Positions 1-4,653 of a stretch of DNA of 8,915 bases are shown piece by piece; the stretch's first letter is position 1, and each line of letters begins with the position of its first letter. The DNA comes from Candidatus Heimdallarchaeota archaeon. Lineage in GTDB: Archaea; Asgardarchaeota; Heimdallarchaeia; JABLTI01. A model generated the notes under the pieces. That model searched no databases and was not told the DNA's origin. It saw nothing but the letters and a program-made list of their open reading frames with translations. The position numbers were made by a program, and so were the translations under genes. The stretch is taken from the NCBI GenBank assembly GCA_019894765.1, contig JAGXNT010000094.1, positions 1 to 8,915 of the forward strand. The letters run 5' to 3'.

Positions 1-215
1 CCCCACTCCATCCCATCCGGTGAATCTCTAATATAGAATCTTTGTGTTTCGATTATATGATATAATGTTAGTGAGAAACTCCAATCATGAGTTTTCCCAT
101 ACCAATATTCATCTGGAGCAATTTCAATGGCACTTCTTAGCATCTTCCATGTACTTGAGAACTGTGATAAAATGCCGCTAGTAATCCAGATGATTTTCTT
201 TTCCTCGGATTCCAT
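1..215 (-). CDS. DinB-like (YfiT/DinB four-helix fold) protein, 5' part only
   Basis: The reading frame opens with ATG at 215 and stays open to the left edge, giving 71 residues of an incomplete gene. An in-frame TGA lies four codons upstream, and a GAGGT ribosome site sits six bases before the ATG, so this start is well supported. The visible part has the look of DinB-superfamily proteins: WKMLRSAIEIAP near residues 23-34, then HDWSFSL, then YHIIETQRFYIRDSP and GMEW at the edge. The histidine in YHIIE is where this family usually places a metal ligand. DinB-like proteins are small metal-dependent helical bundles, some of them thiol transferases; the substrate here cannot be told. The gene is divergent from the winged-helix regulator at 354, which may control it. 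The family call rests on pattern recognition of a partial protein. Confidence 0.6.
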   Translation of the reverse strand, partial: MESEEKKIIWITSGILSQFSSTWKMLRSAIEIAPDEYWYGKTHDWSFSLTLYHIIETQRFYIRDSPDGMEW

Positions 216-251
216 TAATAGACCTCAGTATTGTTTTGTTTAATGAGAAAG

Positions 252-269
252 ATAAAATTTTTCCCTTTT
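252..269 (-). promoter_or_regulatory. candidate archaeal promoter (BRE + TATA) for the DinB-like gene
   Basis: Read on the minus strand, a purine-rich GGGAAAAA block (BRE-like) is followed by ATTTTAT, a TATA-like element. Its centre lies about 41 bases upstream of the ATG at 215. Initiation about 26 bases downstream would leave a leader of roughly 15 bases, enough to hold the GAGGT ribosome site. Assigned by eye only. Confidence 0.35.
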
Positions 270-272
270 CTT

Positions 273-287
273 ATTGCTTAAAGCAAT
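273..287. promoter_or_regulatory. perfect 15-base palindrome, candidate operator
   Basis: ATTGCTT-A-AAGCAAT is a perfect inverted repeat with 7-base arms and a single central base. It lies between the candidate minus-strand promoter of the DinB-like gene and the plus-strand TATA box of the winged-helix regulator. A dimeric winged-helix protein binding here could control both genes. The symmetry is directly visible; the operator role is inferred. Confidence 0.45.
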
Positions 288-319
288 TTCCAGTCATTTA
301 AACCGCGGATGATTAAGTA

Positions 320-328
320 TTTATATAC
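320..328 (+). promoter_or_regulatory. TATA box of the winged-helix regulator gene
   Basis: TTTATATAC is a strong archaeal TATA match. Its centre lies about 30 bases upstream of ATG 354, so transcription would begin almost at that codon. This indicates a nearly leaderless mRNA and argues against the longer reading frame that opens at 309, because that codon lies upstream of the TATA box. Confidence 0.6.
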
Positions 329-353
329 AAATAAAATCAGATTAACGAGAATT

Positions 354-740
354 ATGTCCGAAGATTACTCTCCATTGGAACTCCATGAATCCCTTCAGCG
401 ATCTTTCAATGAGTTAATGCTAGTTCTCAAAGCGTTTGGCACCCCAAACAGGTTAAAGATTCTCATAACCTTGTTAGAAGGTCCAAAAACATTCCAAGAA
501 TTAATTGATAGTGTGGAAATAAAACGAACTGCTTTATCCAATCACATTGTTTCCCTTAAAGACGCCTCTTTAGTTGACAAAATCCATCATGGATATTATC
601 GTGTAACTCAGAAAGGCTTAGAATTCTTATACGCCATAGATAAAGCATATCAAGAATCCCAAACAAGTGATGCTTTAGAAAAGGAATCCGAACAACGGAA
701 ACAATTGATTGATACCTTCTTGCATAGACGAGAGGATTAA
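354..740 (+). CDS. winged helix-turn-helix transcriptional regulator (ArsR/MarR-like)
   Basis: This is a 128-residue DNA-binding protein. A helical segment carries the ArsR-type signature FGTPNRLKILITLLEG at residues 28-43. It is followed by the helix-turn-helix (TFQELIDSVEIKRTALSNHI, about 46-65, with recognition helix KRTALSNHIVSLKDA) and a wing ending in GYYRVTQKGLEFL near 80-92. A charged C-terminal helix rich in Glu, Gln and Lys, likely for dimerisation, completes it. No cysteine is present, so an ArsR metal-thiolate sensor is unlikely; the ligand is unknown. The start at 354 is chosen because a TATA box at 320-328 would make the mRNA nearly leaderless there, although the frame is open from an ATG at 309. 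It is divergent from a DinB-like gene with a palindrome in between, which suggests autoregulation and control of that neighbour. Confidence 0.85.
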   Translation: MSEDYSPLELHESLQRSFNELMLVLKAFGTPNRLKILITLLEGPKTFQELIDSVEIKRTALSNHIVSLKDASLVDKIHHGYYRVTQKGLEFLYAIDKAYQESQTSDALEKESEQRKQLIDTFLHRRED

Positions 741-742
741 CT

Positions 743-776
743 GTTTTTCGCATTTTCACTGTTTTTTCTTCTTTCT
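743..776 (+). terminator. T-rich archaeal-type terminator tract
   Basis: Just after the regulator stop codon the plus strand carries repeated T runs (five T, four T, then six T) in a pyrimidine-rich stretch with no stable hairpin. Archaeal RNA polymerase commonly terminates on such U-tracts. A new TATA box follows at 832. Confidence 0.45.
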
Positions 777-800
777 TACTCGAAATTGGATACCTATTTT

Positions 801-819
801 TAGTGAATAATATTCATTA
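801..819. promoter_or_regulatory. 19-base imperfect palindrome, candidate operator
   Basis: The core TGAATA-A-TATTCA is a perfect 13-base palindrome. Two further matching pairs beyond one mismatch extend it to 19 bases. It ends about 13 bases upstream of the TATA box at 832-840, where a regulator could act on that promoter. Its sequence is unrelated to the palindrome at 273-287, so a different regulator is implied if it is real. Confidence 0.35.
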
Positions 820-831
820 TTTATAGAAACG

Positions 832-840
832 TTTTTATAC
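832..840 (+). promoter_or_regulatory. TATA box for the split trmO / small membrane protein unit
   Basis: TTTTTATAC predicts initiation near 863-866. The transcript would then run through about 170 bases without a convincing gene before the TTG start at 1035. A second weaker TATA-like stretch (GTATATTAC, 851-859) follows. Between 865 and 1034 I see only short overlapping frames of doubtful status. Confidence 0.45.
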
Positions 841-1034
841 TTTTATGTCTGTATATTACTTACTAAAGATAATACTTTCATCAGGTATTGGATGGTAACA
901 AATCATGAGCAACACAAAGAGAATAGTCAGAGAACAAGTGAAAAAGCAAATCGAACAAACAAGACTCCAAGCAGCATTACTCTTAGGTTCCTAATAGTGG
1001 TGCTCTTTTTACCTTCATTTTTAGAGGGATTAAT

Positions 1035-1136
1035 TTGTTTGAGAGAAATAACGAGCTCAAAATTGAGCAAATAGGTCTTGTGAAAAGAGACGGCGATGGG
1101 ATTTTTCAGGAATTAAATGGACGGAAAGATAAATGA
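1035..1136 (+). pseudogene. N-terminal fragment of a TrmO-type protein, cut off after about 24 family residues
   Basis: A TTG codon at 1035 has a GAGGG ribosome site six bases upstream and opens a 33-codon frame ending in TGA at 1134-1136. Residues 9-24, KIEQIGLVKRDGDGIF, match the start of the TrmO/TsaA family, which begins with an EQIGxV-type first strand (E. coli TrmO has FEQIGVIRSPY). After GIF the sequence leaves the family (QELNGRKDK) and stops. The rest of a TrmO-type protein lies at 1356-1817, where the overlapping piece KRTGDGIFLEIFQEYRP repeats this stretch. The TGA overlaps the ATG of the next ORF as ATGA, so the remnant may still be translated and act as a coupling leader. I read it as the original 5' end of a disrupted trmO gene. 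A degraded tandem paralogue or a functional leader peptide are alternatives. Confidence 0.55.
1080..1113 (+). repeat. upstream copy of a diverged direct repeat within trmO
   Basis: This stretch encodes VKRDGDGIFQE and matches 1395-1440 with a few substitutions. It lacks twelve bases relative to that copy, an in-frame loss of the family residues LEIF. The missing bases lie between two ATTTTTC motifs in the other copy, as slippage would give. Thirteen bases (ATTTTTCAGGAAT) are identical at the 3' end. Confidence 0.65.
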
Positions 1137-1381
1137 AGAATAAAATAGAAACAATAAAAATGACTGCAGCAGCAGTTGGATCATTTTCAGTAACAGTTGT
1201 ATTTGCGATAACTATGATGTCATTAAATAATAATGAAAACATGACAGAAAGTATGGGTCTATTCTTAGCATTCACAATGTCATTTATTTATTTGGGTTTA
1301 TATCTTGGTACATTGTCTGGGATTATGTCACTCTTCGATAAATTTATAATTAAAAGTGACGATAAAAATAAGTCAATCTGA
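1133..1381 (+). CDS. small two-segment membrane protein of unknown function
   Basis: This 82-residue protein has two hydrophobic segments, about residues 10-30 (TAAAVGSFSVTVVFAITMM) and 43-66 (LFLAFTMSFIYLGLYLGTLS). A short polar loop (NNNENMTES) links them, and the charged C-terminus (KSDDKNKS) is probably cytoplasmic. The layout is loosely like small DUF2798-type proteins, but I cannot assign a family. The ATG overlaps the stop of the preceding 33-codon frame as ATGA, and there is only a weak GGAAAG-type ribosome site, so translation may be coupled to that frame. The last 26 bases overlap the GTG start of the trmO C-terminal piece. Copies of the same trmO stretch lie on both sides, so this ORF appears to sit inside a broken gene. 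Amino-acid composition and the clear segment pattern favour a real protein over an accidental frame. Confidence 0.55.
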   Translation: MKNKIETIKMTAAAVGSFSVTVVFAITMMSLNNNENMTESMGLFLAFTMSFIYLGLYLGTLSGIMSLFDKFIIKSDDKNKSI

Positions 1382-1817
1382 ATTTAGGAAATTCTTGAAA
1401 AGAACCGGGGACGGGATTTTTCTAGAAATTTTTCAGGAATATCGACCAGCTCTACAACAATTAGAGCATTTTAGCCATGTTCATGTTTTGTGGTGGGCAG
1501 ATAAGAGCGATAATGCGAAAAGCAGAGGAAGATTGCAATGCACACCTCCCTACGGAGAGAATCCACCCATAACAGGCATTTTTGCTACTCGAGCAGAATA
1601 CCGTCCAAACCCAATAAGTATGACAGTAGCAAAAATCCTGGAAGTTGATCATGAACAAGGATTAGTAAAAGTACAAAATATTGACGCTTTTGATAAGACA
1701 CCAATTCTAGATTTGAAAGCGTATTTTCCTGTGTGTGATCGAGTACAAAAAGCTACTATTCCTAAATGGCTCAAAGGTTGGCCTGAATGGTTCCCAGATG
1801 AAGGTTTTGGTGTGTGA
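1356..1817 (+). CDS. trmO: TrmO-type tRNA N6-methyltransferase, short form, lacking its normal N-terminus
   Basis: TrmO proteins methylate N6 of threonylcarbamoyl-adenosine 37 in some tRNAs, using S-adenosylmethionine. This 153-residue frame has the family core: FLEIFQEYRPALQQLEHFSH (22-41), HVLWWADKSDN, the signature FATRAEYRPNP (76-86, usually FATRSPxRPNP) and LDLKAYFPVCDR (118-129). It ends in the PKW...WPEWF tail typical of the roughly 155-residue short subfamily. The first strand, normally IGxV, is missing. Residues 1-13 come from the end of the inserted membrane ORF read in another frame. The GTG at 1356 has no ribosome site and an in-frame TAA lies just upstream; TTG at 1395 is the other possible start. 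The natural N-terminus is found at 1035-1136. The product may be inactive or altered; the core itself shows no stop or frameshift. Confidence 0.7.
   Translation: MTIKISQSEFRKFLKRTGDGIFLEIFQEYRPALQQLEHFSHVHVLWWADKSDNAKSRGRLQCTPPYGENPPITGIFATRAEYRPNPISMTVAKILEVDHEQGLVKVQNIDAFDKTPILDLKAYFPVCDRVQKATIPKWLKGWPEWFPDEGFGV
1395..1440 (+). repeat. downstream copy of the diverged trmO direct repeat
   Basis: This is the counterpart of 1080-1113. The matching GGG codons (1098 and 1413) are exactly 315 bases apart, so both copies are in the same reading frame. This copy keeps the family residues LEIF that the upstream copy has lost. The base differences show that the duplication is not recent. Confidence 0.65.
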
Positions 1818-1825
1818 TTTATACA
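1818..1825 (+). promoter_or_regulatory. TATA box of the effector-binding protein gene
   Basis: TTTATACA begins directly after the trmO stop codon (TGA 1815-1817). Its centre is about 38 bases upstream of ATG 1859, predicting a leader of about a dozen bases. This supports a separate transcript for the next gene and a start at 1859, not at the in-frame ATG at 1814, which lies upstream of the TATA box. Confidence 0.5.
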
Positions 1826-1858
1826 CATCTTTTTATTTTTTCAAGTGGATGTGGTCTT

Positions 1859-2362
1859 ATGAAACCAAAAATTATTTCCAAAAAGGAACTTCATTTAATT
1901 GGTTGCGTTTTCTACGGTAATCCTTTTCATTCAGCTAAGGGTTGGGATACTGCGAATGAAATTGGCAAGCTCTGGAAGAAATTTGATGAGTTAATGCAGA
2001 AGAATCAAAAGAAGTTACAGAAGTATCTCGTTGATCCTGATATTAAGTATGAAGTTCATATTGATCCTGAAGTTTCTAAAGAGGAAAATAAGTGGTATGT
2101 TTTTGTTGGCACAGAGGTTGAGAATCTTGAGGAAATGCCCTTACAATTGTTCCATAAGATCCTACCAAAAACACGGTATGCTGTTTTCACTACAAAGGGT
2201 CAAGAATATCTGAAAGCAAATGATGTCATCTACAAGGAATGGTTACCTGAATCTAATTTCGATGAATCGTTCTCATTCCAAATTCAAGTTTATGATTCCA
2301 AACGTTATTTCGGTTTAGACAATGAAGAATCAGAAATCGATTTTTACATACCAATAAAATAA
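1859..2362 (+). CDS. GyrI-like / AraC-type effector-binding domain protein, stand-alone
   Basis: This 167-residue protein consists of a small-molecule-binding domain of the GyrI/BmrR-C/Cass2 type with no DNA-binding domain. Family marks in order are an N-terminal strand (KELHLIGCVFYG, 9-20), an amphipathic helix (TANEIGKLWKKFDELM, 31-46), KWYVFVGTEVENLEEMP (78-94), the core strand TRYAVFTTKG (105-114), a helix ending IYKEWLPES (124-132), and a closing FQIQVYDSKRYFG...EIDFYIPIK. Such stand-alone proteins bind organic, often cationic or aromatic, ligands, and some hydrolyse or sequester them; the ligand here is unknown. The start is set at 1859 because the TATA box lies at 1818-1825; the frame is open from 1814. 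It follows the trmO piece directly but appears to be transcribed on its own. Confidence 0.8.
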   Translation: MKPKIISKKELHLIGCVFYGNPFHSAKGWDTANEIGKLWKKFDELMQKNQKKLQKYLVDPDIKYEVHIDPEVSKEENKWYVFVGTEVENLEEMPLQLFHKILPKTRYAVFTTKGQEYLKANDVIYKEWLPESNFDESFSFQIQVYDSKRYFGLDNEESEIDFYIPIK

Positions 2363-2520
2363 TGGCAAATAAATACAAGAAGCAAGTTTTAGAGAATTCA
2401 TGATTTCAAAAAATAAGCAAAACAATAATTGCTGTTCATCTTCTTGGTGAAGTAGTTAATGAGAAAATCCGATGGAATTCTAATTCACATTTTATTTGCA
2501 CAGATTTTTTGTTCAATTCT
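2363..2520. other. non-coding spacer
   Basis: This AT-rich spacer lies between the effector-binding gene and the promoter block of the first membrane-protein paralogue. I see no ORF of note, hairpin or RNA gene in it. A six-T run (TTTTTT) near 2507 could help stop transcription. Confidence 0.4.
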
Positions 2521-2549
2521 TACATTTTGGTCAAAGAAAATTTAATAAT
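2521..2549 (+). promoter_or_regulatory. promoter block, copy 1 (shared 29-base element with TATA-like TTTAATAAT)
   Basis: This block matches 3242-3270 at 28 of 29 bases. It holds a purine-rich stretch (CAAAGAAAA) followed by TTTAATAAT, resembling BRE plus TATA. The TATA centre lies about 50 bases before the TTG start at 2595, giving a leader of about 24 bases that contains the AGGAG ribosome site. The conserved TACATTTTGG part upstream of the TATA-like element may be a regulator site. Confidence 0.6.
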
Positions 2550-2594
2550 CGCAAAAAGAATATCGGATTAATATAGAACTTAGGAGATTTATTA

Positions 2595-3203
2595 TTGAAA
2601 TTAAGAATACTCCCCGTTTTATTAACTTTAATTGCAGGGGCTGGTATTGCTCTTTTTGCAACAACTCCAATAATGACTTGTCAAGCTGATTATATAGAAG
2701 AAGGATTTGATACGGATCTTACACTCACATTGAATGTATATTTTGATGGTAGTGGGAAATTTGTAACTAAAGGAGATTACTTGGGTTCTCCAGAAGATGA
2801 TATAAGTTATCTTACTAAAGCCGATTGGAATTCTTTTCCAATTAGTATGACAGAAGAATATCCGGACATAGTGATATATTTGTCATTTATTGGTTTAGGT
2901 TTAGCATTTCTTGGTATGTTTCTCTCAATTTTTGGCGGGAATTCTGGCTTAAGGATTGCTGGAGCTTTACTGGGAATTATCGGAGGTGGGTTAGCTATCG
3001 GTGGTTCCTTTGCCTTATGGAATTGGAATATTGATTTTCAAGCAGCAGGTGCAGATATAATGGACAGTTATTCCATTTTTTATTGGACAACAGAGATAAT
3101 TACCTATAGTACCTTTGGTGCAGGCTGGTTAGCATCACTTACATCATCAGGTTTAGTTATTCTTGGATCAATAGCATTTCTAATATTTAAACCGAAAAAA
3201 TGA
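2595..3203 (+). CDS. four-segment membrane protein, paralogue 1 (unknown function)
   Basis: This 202-residue protein starts at TTG, eight bases after an AGGAG ribosome site; the paralogue downstream begins with the same MKLR. Predicted segments are about 5-24, 93-113, 120-142 and 177-198. Positive residues at MKLR, the 114-119 turn and the terminal KPKK place both ends in the cytoplasm. The loop from about 25 to 92 faces out and carries the conserved EGxDTD and GSP motifs. The best-conserved part is segment 2 plus the following turn and segment 3 (GLGLAFLGMFLSIFG, then GLRIAGALL). No enzyme motif is visible and I do not recognise the family. It has its own promoter block and is followed by a T-rich tract, so it is probably monocistronic. 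Its tandem neighbour at 3317 shares about half of its residues by eye. Confidence 0.8.
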   Translation: MKLRILPVLLTLIAGAGIALFATTPIMTCQADYIEEGFDTDLTLTLNVYFDGSGKFVTKGDYLGSPEDDISYLTKADWNSFPISMTEEYPDIVIYLSFIGLGLAFLGMFLSIFGGNSGLRIAGALLGIIGGGLAIGGSFALWNWNIDFQAAGADIMDSYSIFYWTTEIITYSTFGAGWLASLTSSGLVILGSIAFLIFKPKK

Positions 3204-3220
3204 TGATAACTTCTTACACC

Positions 3221-3242
3221 TTTCCTAATTTTCTATTTTTTT
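3221..3242 (+). terminator. T-rich tract after membrane paralogue 1
   Basis: A pyrimidine-rich stretch ends in seven T (3236-3242) about 20-40 bases after the stop codon, with no hairpin. It fits an archaeal U-tract terminator and abuts the second promoter block, which begins at 3242. Confidence 0.4.
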
Positions 3243-3270
3243 ACATTTTGCTCAAAGAAAATTTAATAAT
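3242..3270 (+). promoter_or_regulatory. promoter block, copy 2 (shared 29-base element)
   Basis: This block is identical to 2521-2549 except for one G/C change at the tenth base. Its end lies 46 bases upstream of the ATG at 3317, almost the same spacing as in copy 1 (45 bases). Sequence on either side of the block is not conserved, which points to selection on the element itself, possibly a common regulator plus BRE/TATA. Confidence 0.6.
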
Positions 3271-3316
3271 TCTGAGGGAGACTCTTATTTTATAACAAAA
3301 CTTTGAGTTGGGCAAA

Positions 3317-3922
3317 ATGAAGTTAAGATTAATACCAATTATATTGATGTTAGTGGGTATAGCTGGAGTTGTTCTTTACATAACAACACCTGTGATTATG
3401 ACTAAAGTTCAGTATGTAAATGAAGGATCTGATACAGACTTCATACAGACCTTCAATGTTCGCTTTGGGGGAAATGGAGAAGTTAATTCAGTTGGAGAGT
3501 TATATGGAAGTCCAATAGATCTTTCCTATCCAGTTGATAAGGATGGTTGGGATTACTATTTAATAGATGTAGAACCGTACAATGATGTTACTGTTTACCT
3601 TTCATTCGTTGGGTTGGGATTAGCATTTTTAGGGATGTTTCTCTCTATTTTTGGATATAGTAATGGTCTTAGAATTGCTGGTGCATTGCTAGCAATAATT
3701 GGCGGTGGCTTAGGATTAACTGGTTGTTTTATGTTATATAATTATAATGCAACCTTTCAAGTTGAATGCGCTATATATGCACAAGTAAATGCTGGATTTT
3801 TATTTACAAGTTATACAGTTACCTATAGTACATTTGGTATTGGATGGCTCGCACCGGTAATCTCTTCAGGATTAATTGCTCTTGGATCAGTATTTCTGAT
3901 ATTGACTAAACCGAAAAAATAA
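3317..3922 (+). CDS. four-segment membrane protein, paralogue 2 (unknown function)
   Basis: This 201-residue paralogue of the preceding gene has the same topology: a segment at about 5-24, an outward loop with NEGSDTDF and GSP, two close segments sharing GLGLAFLGMFLSIFG and GLRIAGALL, a second outward loop ending TYSTFGxGWLA, a last segment and a terminal KPKK. ATG 3317 is preferred over the in-frame TTG at 3308 because it lines up with MKLR of the paralogue and keeps the promoter-to-start distance equal. The two outward loops are the most divergent parts, as expected if they meet different partners or ligands. The next gene starts 23 bases downstream without an obvious terminator, so the two may share a transcript. 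No family is recognised. Confidence 0.8.
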   Translation: MKLRLIPIILMLVGIAGVVLYITTPVIMTKVQYVNEGSDTDFIQTFNVRFGGNGEVNSVGELYGSPIDLSYPVDKDGWDYYLIDVEPYNDVTVYLSFVGLGLAFLGMFLSIFGYSNGLRIAGALLAIIGGGLGLTGCFMLYNYNATFQVECAIYAQVNAGFLFTSYTVTYSTFGIGWLAPVISSGLIALGSVFLILTKPKK

Positions 3923-3945
3923 CACACTATTATCTGTGATGAAAA

Positions 3946-4650
3946 ATGGATGAGGAAGGATTTAGAAAATATCTGAAACGACGAGGAAAAAAACCGGAAG
4001 TAATTGATAGGAACGTTGAATCAGTCAAGTCTTTTACTTCCTTTTTACAGAAAGAGAGAAGTAAAGAGTTAGCTTATACCGTTAAGGAAGACATTGACTC
4101 TTATGTTTCCATGATTGAAGAAAAAAAGAAATCTGCCAAAGGGGCTCTCTATACATTAATGAATTACTTCCGTTTTCTAGAAGATGAGGTATTATTAGCA
4201 TATGCTAATGCCTTAAGAAATGCGAGAACTAAGAAGACCAGAAGAATTTTCCCGATCAAAGAATTTCTTAAAGTTGACCAAGAAGCAGTTAAAAAACTAG
4301 CAACAATTGGAATCAGAAATGTTGAACAAATGCTGGAAAAAGGAAAAACAAAGAAACAAAGAGAAGAACTCTCCAAACAGCTAGATATCACGGAAGAATC
4401 CATTCTTGAATTAGTTAAACTTTCAGATATCACTCGTCTTGGCTATGTTAAGAAGAAACTCTCTCGATTGTATTATGAAGCAGGTTTAGATTCCCCCGCT
4501 AAAATTGCAGTTTTTGACCCTAAGGAACTCCATGATTTTTTCACTAAATTTGTTGAAGAATCAGGTTGGGCTGGAATGGTTCCAAACCCGAGTGATTTGG
4601 TGAATAATATTAAAAATGCTAAAAAGTTAACAAAAGTTGTAGAAGAATAA
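3946..4650 (+). CDS. recombinase core-binding-like N-terminal domain joined to DUF4332 helix-hairpin-helix domain
   Basis: This is a 234-residue, highly charged cytosolic protein. Residues 1 to about 85 (FRKYLKRRGKKPEVIDRNVESVKSF onward, to LYTLMNYFRFL) resemble the helical SAM-like core-binding domain of tyrosine recombinases, but no catalytic Arg/His/Tyr domain follows. From about 100 on it matches the DUF4332 pattern: LATIGIRNVEQMLEKG (117-132), ITEESILELVKLSDITRLGYV (148-168), YYEAGLDSPAKIA (176-188), then a C-terminal ESGWAGMVP motif. DUF4332 is built of helix-hairpin-helix units, so DNA or RNA binding is plausible. The ATG has a GTGAT-type ribosome site seven bases upstream. It starts 23 bases after membrane paralogue 2, and its stop lies three bases from the stop of the convergent peptidase. 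The role is unknown. Confidence 0.7.
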   Translation: MDEEGFRKYLKRRGKKPEVIDRNVESVKSFTSFLQKERSKELAYTVKEDIDSYVSMIEEKKKSAKGALYTLMNYFRFLEDEVLLAYANALRNARTKKTRRIFPIKEFLKVDQEAVKKLATIGIRNVEQMLEKGKTKKQREELSKQLDITEESILELVKLSDITRLGYVKKKLSRLYYEAGLDSPAKIAVFDPKELHDFFTKFVEESGWAGMVPNPSDLVNNIKNAKKLTKVVEE

Positions 4651-4653
4651 ACA

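Noticed and set aside
309..353. Extended N-terminus of the winged-helix regulator from ATG 309
   Set aside because: A strong TATA box lies at 320-328, inside this extension, and predicts transcription beginning at about 350, right before ATG 354.
983..994. TTAGG-TT-CCTAA short palindrome
   Set aside because: Five-base arms in AT-rich DNA, with no T run after it and no nearby promoter or terminator that it would explain.
892..1074. 60-codon ORF from ATG 892
   Set aside because: Its first half is a low-complexity polar sequence and its second half overlaps the better-supported trmO N-terminal frame and that frame's ribosome site. No recognisable protein features.
1057..1275. Minus-strand ORF opposite the small membrane protein
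   Set aside because: Shadow of the plus-strand frames; its hydrophobic stretch mirrors the membrane segment on the other strand, and it has no promoter or ribosome site.
1814..1858. Upstream ATG start for the effector-binding protein
   Set aside because: It precedes the TATA box at 1818-1825 and adds a segment (IYTHLFIFSSGCG) with no family match; family similarity begins after ATG 1859.
4164..4433. 89-codon minus-strand ORF inside the DUF4332 gene
   Set aside because: Lies wholly antisense to a well-supported gene, is Ser/Leu-rich as expected of an antisense shadow, and shows no family features.
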